Source: Roseibium aestuarii
GTDB taxonomy: Bacteria > Pseudomonadota > Alphaproteobacteria > Rhizobiales > Stappiaceae
NCBI RefSeq assembly: GCF_008477545.1
Contig: NZ_VORA01000001.1
Span: forward strand, 682,001 to 746,000
Direction: 5' to 3'
DNA: 64,000 bases
Of the stretch, positions 17,822-25,830 are shown in pieces. A program made the position numbers and the translations under genes. Below the pieces are notes generated by a model. It did not search any database. It was given only the letters and a program-made list of their open reading frames with translations, and was not told where the DNA came from. Position 1 is the first letter of the stretch, and each line of letters starts with the position of its first letter.

Positions 17822-19336
17822 ATGTGTACAAGCGGTGAAGATCAGCTGCGCGCCGCCAGCCGGTTGCCCTGGCAGACCGGACGAGCTCGCCTGTCCGTGA
17901 CGAAGAGCCATCACCGCGACCGGGCGGCTTGGCGCCGCGCGTTCTCGCGCCTGCCCACCATCCTTGCAGCTATGCTTTCCGGTGTCCTGCCCGCCACCGG
18001 GAGCGCAGCCCTGAGCCTCGGCGCCGCCCTGGCGCTGAGCGCCGTGCTCGCAGTCCCCGCCGAGGCCCGCGCCCCGGAGCTTTCGACCGACCTGCGCGTG
18101 CGCCAGCAGGAGCTTCTGGCCTTGACGCTGGCCCGTCCGGACAATCTGGACCTCGCCTTCGAATATGCCACCGTCTCAGCCAGCATCGGCGACTACGAGG
18201 CGGCCATCAGCACCTTCGAGCGCATGCTGATCTTCGCGCCGGGCCTTCCCCGCGTGCAGCTTGAGCTGGGGGTCCTCTATTTCCGCCTGGGCGCCAACGG
18301 CCAGGCGCGCCAGTATTTCGAGGCGGCCATCTCCGGACCGAACGTTCCCGACGAGGTGCGCGAGCGGGTGGGGGCCTATCTCGCCGCCATCGGCGATGCG
18401 GAGAACCCGACCGAGTTTCAGGCCTCGCTTCTCGTCGGCCTGCGTGTCCAGTCCAATGCGACCGCCGGGCCGGACAGTCGCTTCATCGATCTGAACGGCA
18501 CAACCTTCCTGCTCGACCCGACCTCGACGGGCCGACGGGACGTGAACGCCTACACCGCCGCGACGCTGCACTGGGGCTATGATCTGGGCACCCAGGGCGA
18601 TGCGCTGGAAGCCGATCTGCTGGCCTATGCGTCACGCTACGGCGACGTCAGCCGGCTCGACAGCTCGCTGGTCGAGGTCACCTTCGGCCCGGCGTTCAAC
18701 CTGGCCCGCTTCGGACTCGATGACGCCCGGCTCGGCGTCTATGCCATCGCCAGCGGCGTGCGCCTCGACCACGCCAATTACAGCGGCACTCTGGGCAGCG
18801 GTCTTCGGGCTGCCTGGCGTCCGGAGCCCCTGAGCGAGCTTCAGGGCAAGGTGGAATTCCGCCGCCGCTGGTACAATGACACTGCGGCCAACCCGGAAGT
18901 CTCCGAGCGCTCGGGCGCGCTCTACGAGGGATCGCTGATCTACGCGCGTCACCTCTCCGCCGCCTGGACCGCGCGGGCGACACTCTTTGGTGATTTCGAG
19001 GAAGCGAAGGTGGACTGGCGTCAGAGCTGGGAGGTCGGTGCCGGCGCCGGCGTCACCTGGCGCTTTGCCTCGCCGGCGCCCCGGCTCAGCCTCCATTGGT
19101 CTGCGAGCCTCGATGCGGGCTATATTCGCCGGATCTATCAGGGCCCGGATCCGCTGATCAATGCCGGCCTCGCCCAGAAGGACCATGAGGGGTTCCTCAA
19201 GGCGGGCCTCACCGTGCCCCTGCGGGAGGATATCGCGCTCACCCTGGGCGCCGAATTGCGCCGTCAGGTCTCCACCTATGATCTGGGCACCTTCAACAAT
19301 GGGGCCGCGTCTCTGGCCCTCGTCAAGACGTTCTGA
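17822..19336 (+). CDS. TPR plus DUF560 outer-membrane protein (Slam / type XI secretion translocon)
   Basis: About 504 aa. A long N-terminal leader ends in a hydrophobic signal segment (LSLGAALALSAVLAVPAEARA). Two or more TPR-like helix pairs follow (about 85-165: ALTLARPDNLDLAFEYATVSA, DYEAAISTFERMLIFAPG, LGANGQARQYFEAAI). From about residue 200 the protein is alternating beta-strand sequence typical of a 14-strand DUF560 barrel, ending VKTF with the terminal Phe of outer-membrane barrels. Slam proteins move lipoproteins or soluble cargo across the outer membrane. The likely cargo gene starts 12 bp after the stop. The start codon is uncertain (ATG 17822 or 17972). Confidence 0.75.
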   Translation: MCTSGEDQLRAASRLPWQTGRARLSVTKSHHRDRAAWRRAFSRLPTILAAMLSGVLPATGSAALSLGAALALSAVLAVPAEARAPELSTDLRVRQQELLALTLARPDNLDLAFEYATVSASIGDYEAAISTFERMLIFAPGLPRVQLELGVLYFRLGANGQARQYFEAAISGPNVPDEVRERVGAYLAAIGDAENPTEFQASLLVGLRVQSNATAGPDSRFIDLNGTTFLLDPTSTGRRDVNAYTAATLHWGYDLGTQGDALEADLLAYASRYGDVSRLDSSLVEVTFGPAFNLARFGLDDARLGVYAIASGVRLDHANYSGTLGSGLRAAWRPEPLSELQGKVEFRRRWYNDTAANPEVSERSGALYEGSLIYARHLSAAWTARATLFGDFEEAKVDWRQSWEVGAGAGVTWRFASPAPRLSLHWSASLDAGYIRRIYQGPDPLINAGLAQKDHEGFLKAGLTVPLREDIALTLGAELRRQVSTYDLGTFNNGAASLALVKTF

Positions 19337-19347
19337 GGGGGGGGATC

Positions 19348-22296
19348 ATGACCGCATCGCGAAACACCTTCGGCGCGTCTCTCCTGACCGCGACCGCCTT
19401 CACGGTCCTTCTGCCCCTGTGCCACACCCCTGCGGTGGCGGAACCCCAGGTCGGTGTGGCGGCTGCCATCAACACCACCACCTTCGGCACCCCACCCGGC
19501 GGCGCCCGCAACGTGATGGTGCTGGGCGAGAACGTCATCTACCGCCACCGGATCGAGACCAGCGGCAGCGGTCTGGTTCAGGTTCTCCTGAAGGACGGGT
19601 CCACCTTCACGGTGGGGTCGAACGCCGATCTGGTGATCGACGAATTCGTCTACGACCCGAATGCGGGCACCGGCACGCTGGTTGCCTCGCTCGGCAAGGG
19701 CGTGGCCCGGTTCGTCGGCGGCAAGTTGTCGAAGAACCGGGGTGGCGTCAGCGTCAAGACCCCGGTCGGCACCATCGGCATCCGGGGCGGCATCGCCAAT
19801 CTTGCCCTGGCGGGGCCGGGCGGCGGACCTTCCACCTTCTCCTTCATCTTCGGCGATGAACTCACCTTCACCGATCCTTCGGGTCGGACGACGCGCGCCT
19901 ATGCACCGGGCTACACCATCGAGGTCTCTTCCGGCGGTTCGGCCAGCCGGGTGCGGCGGACGGAGCCGGGCGATCTCGGCCAGGTGCAGGCGTTCCTGAC
20001 CGGTGCCCCGGGGCAACAGGGCGGTATCGGGCGTCCGCCGACCGATCCGGTGATCGAACGCTCCGGCGTTCCGGACGTCAACTCCCGTCTGCCGCGCTTC
20101 GTCACCACGCCGCTGCCGAAACCCTTCGTGGTTCAGTCGACGGCGCCGCGGGACATTCACCGTCACCTGTTGCCGCCCGAGGTCCCGACCCGCGAGGGGA
20201 TCAGCGGCCAGATCGGGCGTGACAGCGACGCCAGTGACGTCCTCCGCTTCAACCTGCGAACCCCCGGCAGCACCTTCACCGCCGGCTATGACGCCTCGGT
20301 TGTGGTGACGGCTCCCGGAGCGCAGGGGCTGATCGGAGGGCCGGGAGGGCAGTCCGGAGGCGTCAATCTCGAAAAGGGCACCGTCACCGGCGGCACGGCC
20401 GTGGGGGTGGTGCAGGGAGCTGTCGGCGACAACTGGCTGGTGCAGTTCGTCTTCGAGGGATCGGGCAGCTATTTCTACACCCAGGGTCTCAGCGCCGACA
20501 ATGTGGCCAGCCAGACCGTGGACCAGGAGGCCGTGCCCACACCGCCCGCACCCGACAGCGGGGCGGATCCCTTTGCCACCTTCGCCCGGGGCATCCAGTA
20601 TTTCGATTATGACGAGAGCTTCCTCGCCTTCGCCCATTACTTTTCGACCGGCGGCAGCCCGACCTCCTATGATCCGGAGAATGTGGTCATCGGCGTGACC
20701 GGGGTCGCGACCGACTTCAGCGCCTTTGGCGCGGCCTCCGATCCGTTGCAGCTGCGGACCTATGATCTGGCGACCGATCCGACCCTGCAATTCTCGCTGG
20801 GAACCGAAAACGGCGACGGGTCCTATGATCCGCTCAACTCCGCCGCACTCTTCATGAACCCCATCGTCGCGGCCCAGTTCGGTGCGGGCTTCGTGGAGAA
20901 TGTGGTCGGCACCAATCTCTATCTCGCAGAAACCAGCAGCACGACCCTGGCAGGGGCCCATGCCCTGGCAAGCTCCTTCCTCATCTCCGGAACGGGCGCG
21001 TCGCAGAAATCCTTCGCCTCGCTTCTGGTGGGGACGATCGAGAGCAGCAATGACAAACTGACCCTCGAGACCGGGCGGCGCGGCAGTCATCGCCTGAACG
21101 CGACGGACAGTTCGGCGCGCTATTCGGGGGCCATTACCCTGCTCGACAACGGCGACGGCGCGAGCATCTTCGGGTCGGATGCCAATTACATGGTGCTGGG
21201 CACGGACCTGACCGACGGGGACAGCTTCCAGGACCTCTATGCGGATCCCGGTCAGGCGGTCGATGAGGCATCGCTCCTGAGCGGAACGATGCATGTGGCG
21301 GAGTTGCTCGGCAAGACCAACCTGGCCTCCCTGGATCGGGGCGCAGCCACGACCTTTGAGGGCTATGCGGCCGGGGTGCTGGAGAGCACCTTCAATCTCT
21401 CCGACGGATACGGGCCGACCGCCTTCGCCAGCACGTCTGCCGATGATTTCAGCCTGACCTTCCTGCCTGACGAGAGCACCATGTCGGCGACGCTCGATGT
21501 CTCGGACTCAGGGACGAACGTGGCGGAAACGGACGTCTTCATCGACCGGCTGCACCTGCAGTTCGGCGTGGGAACGGATGATGCGGGTGAGAATCGCGGA
21601 ACCTTCATCGACACCGACACCTATGGCGCGCGGGAAGCCTCCCTTGCGCAGGACAGCTACATCCTGACCGAGAGCGAGGATGTGCTGACCAAAAGTTCCT
21701 CCACCGGTCTGAAGTCCTATCTTGTGGCGAGCACCGTTGTCGGGGCAGGGGATGCGGCCCTCTTCTCCGGCAGCACCGAATGCACCTGCGACTTCCTCGA
21801 ATGGGGCTACTGGGGCACCAATCTGACGGTCGACGGCAACCAGAGCACGGACCTGGGCAACGGGACCGAACGGGTCAACGTGCACATGGGCACGTGGGTG
21901 GCTGGCGATGTGATCGACGCGAGCGAGTTTCCGACCACCGGCGGGGCAACCTATGCCGGCCACGCGGTGGGCAACGTGATCAGCGGGTCGGGCAGCACGG
22001 CATCGCAATATCTCGCGGCCGGCGATTTCTCCATGACCGTGGACTTCGCCAACCGAACCGGCTCGGCCGCCATCACCAGCTTCGATGGCCGCGACTTCAC
22101 CGCCTCCATGTCGGACTGGGGCTCGACCCAGAACCGGATTGCCGGGGCCCTGCAGAATGTCTCGCTCGGCACCGTGGGTGATCTCACCACCTCCCTTGTT
22201 CGCGGGCCTCTGTCGCCCACACAGGGCGTCGTCGGAAACTTCCACATCGAGGACAGCGGCTGGAGTGCCGTGGGCATCGTGGCCGGGCAACAGTAA
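19348..22296 (+). CDS. Secreted FecR-domain protein with a C-terminal TbpB-like barrel (candidate DUF560 cargo)
   Basis: 982 aa. The signal peptide ends at AVA before EPQVG, and no lipobox is present. Residues about 30-200 are a FecR domain (VLGENVIYRHRIETSGSG, LKDGSTFTVGSNADLVIDEFVYDP, VKTPVGTIGIRGG) of the kind found in secreted, not TonB-signalling, proteins. A long middle region (200-800) is beta-rich with no known domain. A CTC motif at 812-814 followed by WGYW leads to a small C-terminal barrel: TYAGHAVGNVISG, FSMTVDFANRTGSAAITSFDG and a final AVGIVAGQQ, like the TbpB-type barrel recognised by Slam/T11SS exporters. A GGGGGG ribosome site and the 12-bp gap show it is co-transcribed with the exporter. 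Confidence 0.72.
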   Translation: MTASRNTFGASLLTATAFTVLLPLCHTPAVAEPQVGVAAAINTTTFGTPPGGARNVMVLGENVIYRHRIETSGSGLVQVLLKDGSTFTVGSNADLVIDEFVYDPNAGTGTLVASLGKGVARFVGGKLSKNRGGVSVKTPVGTIGIRGGIANLALAGPGGGPSTFSFIFGDELTFTDPSGRTTRAYAPGYTIEVSSGGSASRVRRTEPGDLGQVQAFLTGAPGQQGGIGRPPTDPVIERSGVPDVNSRLPRFVTTPLPKPFVVQSTAPRDIHRHLLPPEVPTREGISGQIGRDSDASDVLRFNLRTPGSTFTAGYDASVVVTAPGAQGLIGGPGGQSGGVNLEKGTVTGGTAVGVVQGAVGDNWLVQFVFEGSGSYFYTQGLSADNVASQTVDQEAVPTPPAPDSGADPFATFARGIQYFDYDESFLAFAHYFSTGGSPTSYDPENVVIGVTGVATDFSAFGAASDPLQLRTYDLATDPTLQFSLGTENGDGSYDPLNSAALFMNPIVAAQFGAGFVENVVGTNLYLAETSSTTLAGAHALASSFLISGTGASQKSFASLLVGTIESSNDKLTLETGRRGSHRLNATDSSARYSGAITLLDNGDGASIFGSDANYMVLGTDLTDGDSFQDLYADPGQAVDEASLLSGTMHVAELLGKTNLASLDRGAATTFEGYAAGVLESTFNLSDGYGPTAFASTSADDFSLTFLPDESTMSATLDVSDSGTNVAETDVFIDRLHLQFGVGTDDAGENRGTFIDTDTYGAREASLAQDSYILTESEDVLTKSSSTGLKSYLVASTVVGAGDAALFSGSTECTCDFLEWGYWGTNLTVDGNQSTDLGNGTERVNVHMGTWVAGDVIDASEFPTTGGATYAGHAVGNVISGSGSTASQYLAAGDFSMTVDFANRTGSAAITSFDGRDFTASMSDWGSTQNRIAGALQNVSLGTVGDLTTSLVRGPLSPTQGVVGNFHIEDSGWSAVGIVAGQQ

Positions 22297-22310
22297 GCGG
22301 CAAGGGGACC

Positions 22311-22351
22311 TTTCCGCCCGTGGCGATGCGATCCCGCGGACCGGGCGGAAA
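22311..22351 (+). terminator. Hairpin after the FecR/TbpB-barrel gene
   Basis: TTTCCGCCCG (22311-22320) and CGGGCGGAAA (22342-22351) are perfect reverse complements with a 21-nt loop, beginning 15 bp after the stop. There is no T-run, so it may stabilise the mRNA end rather than terminate by itself. Confidence 0.45.
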
Positions 22352-22514
22352 TCCCGGAGCAGGGCGCCTGGAAGATGTCAGAGGGGCGGTGCTGACGGCT
22401 CTCGATATATTCCGTAATATATTGAAAAATAACGGTTTTTACGCGCTGTTGATCGCAGTTTCCCACAAGCGGTCTTGCAAAATTCAACTATGTTGAAAAA
22501 CTTTGCCAGGGTGC

Positions 22515-22543
22515 TGGACATGCCAGAATTCTGCTTCTATAAG
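22515..22543 (+). promoter_or_regulatory. tRNA-Phe promoter
   Basis: TGGACA (-35, 22515-22520), a 17-bp spacer and TATAAG (-10, 22538-22543) lie about 50 bp upstream of the tRNA, a near-consensus housekeeping promoter. The DNA just upstream (22405-22500) is AT-rich, like an UP element. Confidence 0.7.
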
Positions 22544-22591
22544 AGCCTCACTTCCGGCGCACGGAGAACTCTCCACCCCGCGCCACGGTAA

Positions 22592-22667
22592 GCCCGGATA
22601 GCTCAGTTGGTAGAGCAGCGGATTGAAAATCCGCGTGTCGGTGGTTCAAATCCGCCTCCGGGCACCA
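22592..22667 (+). tRNA. tRNA-Phe(GAA)
   Basis: 76 nt including the encoded CCA. The acceptor stem is GCCCGGA/TCCGGGC, the D arm has TAGCTCAGTTGGTAGAGC, the anticodon arm is GCGGA-TTGAAAA-TCCGC with anticodon GAA, and the T arm contains GGTTCAAATCC. Confidence 0.97.
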
Positions 22668-22694
22668 CTTCCCTTCTTCCTCGGAAGAAGCCTT

Positions 22695-22733
22695 GGTGCA
22701 GGTGTCGATCCTCAAGGGTCCGGCGCCTTTTTT
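22695..22733 (+). terminator. Probable terminator after tRNA-Phe
   Basis: GGTGC (22695-22699) can pair with GCGCC (22723-22727), with an inner GATCC/GGGTC pairing using G-U pairs, followed by TTTTTT. A small CTTCTTC/GAAGAAG hairpin lies just before it (22673-22690). Confidence 0.5.
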
Positions 22734-22896
22734 ATTGCCTCCTTGTCCCGTCTCATCGGCCGCCACCGGTTCATCCCGGACAGGCGCACACGCGCCCGCG
22801 CGCAGGGCCCGAGATAGCCGTGGCCCAGGCGGACCTGCTCTCGCGCCTGTCAGCAGATCGGAAAAGACAATCGGGGAAGGGGTTGGTGCCGCGTCT

Positions 22897-23265
22897 TCAG
22901 ACGAAGACGCGGGCGAGGCTGGCAGTCGCCATGGCGGCGATCATGCGCTGGGGGCCGGCGAGGCGGTCGAGCGGCGTGCCACGGTCATTGGCGGCCGCGG
23001 CCGGGCCGAAGGTCAGACTGTTGAGATCGGTCGCGGTCAGGTGATCGAGGTCGGCGGCCTTGGCGGCATCCTCGGCGGCAAAGCGGATGCTGTCGAAGAG
23101 CTCCACGAGCTTCTGCCACACGCTGATCGGCGGGCAATCCTCGGCGGAACACCAGCGCAGGACGTCCGGCTCGGACACATCGAGATAGCTGGCGGCATCT
23201 GCCGCAGACATCCCGAAGAGATCCAGTATCGCCTTGAAATTGCTCATGTTCACGCCGTGCTCCAT
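22897..23265 (-). CDS. Small HTH-like hypothetical protein
   Basis: A protein of about 122 aa. The N-terminal part (MSNFKAILDLFGMSAADAASYLDVSEPDVLRW) reads as a helix-turn-helix: alternating helices, a GMS turn, then a recognition-like helix. A CPPISVWQKLVELFDSIRF segment follows. The C-terminal half is Ala-rich with no known motif. ATG 23265 is chosen because GGAAG lies 8 nt upstream; ATG 23247 is an alternative. A perfect 17-bp palindrome lies about 37 bp upstream of the start, so the protein may be autoregulated. No family could be named. Confidence 0.55.
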   Translation of the reverse strand: MEHGVNMSNFKAILDLFGMSAADAASYLDVSEPDVLRWCSAEDCPPISVWQKLVELFDSIRFAAEDAAKAADLDHLTATDLNSLTFGPAAAANDRGTPLDRLAGPQRMIAAMATASLARVFV

Positions 23266-23301
23266 CCCGCAAGCTTCCAAAAGCTCGCCCCGCGTTCAAG
23301 T

Positions 23302-23318
23302 ATATTGCACTGCAATAT
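23302..23318. promoter_or_regulatory. Perfect 17-bp palindrome upstream of the HTH gene
   Basis: ATATTGCACTGCAATAT is perfectly symmetric about its central C. It lies in the promoter position of the minus-strand HTH gene (start 23265). The TGC-N3-GCA core resembles sites described for PhaR-type polyhydroxyalkanoate regulators, but the same shape could serve the HTH protein itself. Confidence 0.6.
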
Positions 23319-23394
23319 GGCAAAATGTCGAGGAGAGAACGCCAGCAAGGTTAAATCGTTCCCCGGCAAAAGGTCGCATGACCTGAGGTGCGCA

Positions 23395-23428
23395 TGAAAA
23401 AAAGCCATGGCGGAAGGCCGCCATGGCT
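23395..23428 (-). terminator. Rho-independent terminator of the liv-aldehyde dehydrogenase operon
   Basis: AGCCATGGCGG (23403-23413) and CCGCCATGGCT (23418-23428) form an 11-bp perfect stem with a 4-nt loop. On the minus strand it is followed by a T-run (complement of the A-run at 23397-23403). Confidence 0.9.
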
Positions 23429-23501
23429 GGCGTGGGTTTCCCCAGACAGGATCCGGGCGCCCGCTCCGTCGGGTAGCCGAGCGGGGACTGGGTGCCGTGC
23501 C

Positions 23502-24962
23502 TCAGAAGACCGGCGGGAAGTGACGTCCGCCACGCTCCAGGGTGATCCAGCGGGTCTCGGTGAAGGTCTCCATGGACCAGCGGCCGCCGTGACGGCCGAC
23601 GCCGGAGGCCTTGGTGCCGCCGAAGGGAATGTGCGGCTCGTCATTGACCGACGAACAGTTCACGTGGGAGATGCCGGTCTCCAGCATGGAGGCGATCTCC
23701 AGGCCGCGCTTCTCGTCTTCGGTCATCACGCCGGAGGAGAGGCCATATTCGGTGTCATTGGCGATCCGCACGGCTTCCTCGTCGGTCGCGAACTTGATCA
23801 CCGGCACCAGCGGGCCGAAGGTCTCGTTCTGATAGACCAGCATGTCCGGAGTCACGCCTTCCAGAATGGTCGGCTCGACGAAACGGCCTTCGATCTTGCC
23901 GCCGCACAGCACCTTGGCGCCCTTGGCAACTGCGTCTTTCAGCTGGGCGCGCACCTGTGCCACCTGCTTGTCGTTGATCAGCGGACCGATGACATTGGAC
24001 TTGTCCGTGGTCGGGTCGCCCACCTTCAGCTTCTTCGCGCGTTCCACGAACATCGGCACGAACTGGTCGTAGATGCTCTCGTGTACGAGAACCTTTTCCA
24101 CGCTCATGCAGATCTGGCCCTGATGCATGAAGGAGCCGAAGTTGGCGGTCTGCGCCGACTTTTCCAGATCGGCATCGTCGCAGATGATCAGGCTGTCCTT
24201 GCCGCCCAGTTCCACGCAGGCCTTTTTCAGGTGCTGACCGGCCTTGGAGGCGATGAGGCGGCCGACGGCGGTGGAACCGGTGAAGGAAATGCCCTTCACG
24301 TGCTTGTTGGCGATCAGCTCGTCACCGATCTCGGCAATGTTGTCGCGCGAGCAGGTAACCACGTTGAACACGCCCTCGGGCAGGCCCACCGCATGCATCA
24401 CCTCCGCGAAGAAGAGACCGCCCGCATAGGGGGTCTCTTCGGAGGGCTTGAGCACGATCGTGTTGCCGGCCACCAGCGCGAAGGCAAAGCCGCGCGCGGT
24501 CAGCAGGGCGGGGAAGTTCCACGGCGAGATTACGCTGATCACGCCCATCGGGCGGCGCACGGCCATGGAGACCTTGTTGTGCTCGGAAGGCAGCACTTCA
24601 CCGATCGGCGCATAGGAAAGCGCTGCGGCCGCGCGGAAGACGCCGGGCACATAGCCGCTTTCGAACATGCCCTTGCCGAACCAGCCGCCGGCTTCACCCT
24701 GGATCGCCGCGCAGAGGTCGCCCTGGCGCTTCTCGATCTCGTCAGCGATCTTCAGCATGAATTCGGCGCGGGTGGTGAAGGGAAGCTCCGACCAGCTCTT
24801 GAATGCGCCGTGAGCGGCGTCAATCGCCTTGCGCACGTCCTCAAGGCTGGCATCGGCCACATCGGCATAGACCTCGTCGGTCGCCGGATTGAAATCTGCG
24901 AAGGTCCTGGTGGTCTTGTGCCAGCTGCCGCCGGCATAGAAACCTTCAAATACTCGGGCCAT
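23502..24962 (-). CDS. NAD(P)-dependent aldehyde dehydrogenase (benzaldehyde/vanillin-type)
   Basis: A 486-aa ALDH superfamily enzyme oxidising an aldehyde to the acid. Landmarks are SPWNFPALL, the cofactor-binding GNTIVLKPSEETP, FTGSTAVGRLI, the general-base Glu in ACVELGGKDSLI and the catalytic Cys in HQGQICMSVEKV. The FGPLVPVIKF segment and the late NDEPHIPFGGTKASGVGRHGG resemble the branch acting on aromatic aldehydes. The assignment of substrate class is an inference. It lies last in a minus-strand run behind a complete Liv-type importer, so its substrate may derive from the imported compound. ATG 24962 removes a spurious extension over the upstream repeats. Confidence 0.88.
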   Translation of the reverse strand: MARVFEGFYAGGSWHKTTRTFADFNPATDEVYADVADASLEDVRKAIDAAHGAFKSWSELPFTTRAEFMLKIADEIEKRQGDLCAAIQGEAGGWFGKGMFESGYVPGVFRAAAALSYAPIGEVLPSEHNKVSMAVRRPMGVISVISPWNFPALLTARGFAFALVAGNTIVLKPSEETPYAGGLFFAEVMHAVGLPEGVFNVVTCSRDNIAEIGDELIANKHVKGISFTGSTAVGRLIASKAGQHLKKACVELGGKDSLIICDDADLEKSAQTANFGSFMHQGQICMSVEKVLVHESIYDQFVPMFVERAKKLKVGDPTTDKSNVIGPLINDKQVAQVRAQLKDAVAKGAKVLCGGKIEGRFVEPTILEGVTPDMLVYQNETFGPLVPVIKFATDEEAVRIANDTEYGLSSGVMTEDEKRGLEIASMLETGISHVNCSSVNDEPHIPFGGTKASGVGRHGGRWSMETFTETRWITLERGGRHFPPVF

Positions 24963-24975
24963 GGTGTCTCTCCCT

Positions 24976-25053
24976 GGGTCTGGTCTTTGGCCCGGACGCA
25001 AGAGGTCCGGGCGGCTGGGTCTGGTTTTGCGCCCCGGACGCAAGAGGTCCGGG
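24976..25053 (-). repeat. Tandem pair of hairpin repeats between livF and the aldehyde dehydrogenase gene
   Basis: Two direct copies of a unit beginning GGGTCTGGT and carrying CCCGGAC-GCAAGAG-GTCCGGG occur side by side (hairpins at 24991-25011 and 25033-25053). Both arms and the loop are identical in the two copies. In the transcript these make two identical stem-loops between cistrons, which could set differential mRNA stability or attenuate read-through. Confidence 0.65.
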
Positions 25054-25107
25054 TCGCGGGGCGGTCGGTCGGGCAGGGGCCTTGCGGCCAGGCCCGGAAA
25101 GGGTTGG

Positions 25108-25830
25108 TCAGGAGGCGGTTGCGCCCCCCAGATAGGCGGCCTGAACGGCCGGATCGTGCAGCAGGGCCGATGCCCGGTCCTCTCCGGTGATGGCCCCGTT
25201 CTCGATCAGGTAGCCCCGGTCGGAAATTCCGAGGCTGAGCTTGGCGTTCTGTTCCACAAGCAGCACCCCGAGGCCGGTTGCGGAGATCCGCGACAGGTTC
25301 TGGAACAGCTCCTTGGAGAGCAGGGGCGACAGGCCGAGGGACGGCTCGTCGAGCATCAGGATCTTCGGATCGGCCATCATGGCCCGCCCGATGGCGACCA
25401 TCTGCTGTTCGCCCCCCGACATGGTCCGGGCGATCTGGCGGCCGCGCTCCTTCAGCTTGGGGAAGAGGTCGTATACCCGCTCCAGATTAGCAATGCGGTT
25501 TTTGCGGGCGTGCCGGCTGTAGGCACCCAATTGCAGGTTCTCGCTCACGCTCAGGTCGCCGAAGATGCCCCGGCCCTCCGGCACGAAGGCAATGCCTGCT
25601 TCAACGATCTCTTCCGGCGGCAGGGTGTGGAGCGGCAGGCCGTCGAGGGCGATCTCGCCGCTCACTTGCCCCTCGCACAGTCCGGCAACCGCCCTGAGCA
25701 GGGTGCTCTTGCCGGCGCCATTCGCCCCCAGGATCACGACGATCTCGCCAAGGGCGATCCTCAGGTCCACACCGGCCAGTGCCTGATGCATGCCATAGGC
25801 GGCCTTCAGTCCTTTAACCGTCAGCATCAT
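25108..25830 (-). CDS. livF: Branched-chain-type ABC transporter ATP-binding protein LivF
   Basis: A 240-aa ATPase subunit. Walker A is GANGAGKSTLL, the signature is TMSGGEQQMVAIGRA and Walker B is ILMLDEPSLGLSP, in the arrangement of LivF. It works with LivG on the cytoplasmic face of the LivHM channel. The start ATG at 25830 overlaps the livG stop (ATGA), so the two are translationally coupled. It is the last transport gene before the tandem hairpins and the aldehyde dehydrogenase. Confidence 0.93.
   Translation of the reverse strand: MMLTVKGLKAAYGMHQALAGVDLRIALGEIVVILGANGAGKSTLLRAVAGLCEGQVSGEIALDGLPLHTLPPEEIVEAGIAFVPEGRGIFGDLSVSENLQLGAYSRHARKNRIANLERVYDLFPKLKERGRQIARTMSGGEQQMVAIGRAMMADPKILMLDEPSLGLSPLLSKELFQNLSRISATGLGVLLVEQNAKLSLGISDRGYLIENGAITGEDRASALLHDPAVQAAYLGGATAS

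Noticed and set aside
19276-21294. 672-codon minus-strand frame opposite the FecR-domain gene
   Set aside because: The plus-strand frame has a signal peptide, a FecR domain and a C-terminal barrel; the antisense frame shows no domain and no ribosome site.
22592-22667. Attachment site or island boundary at tRNA-Phe
   Set aside because: No integrase gene and no direct repeat of the tRNA 3' end were seen in the flanking sequence of this window.
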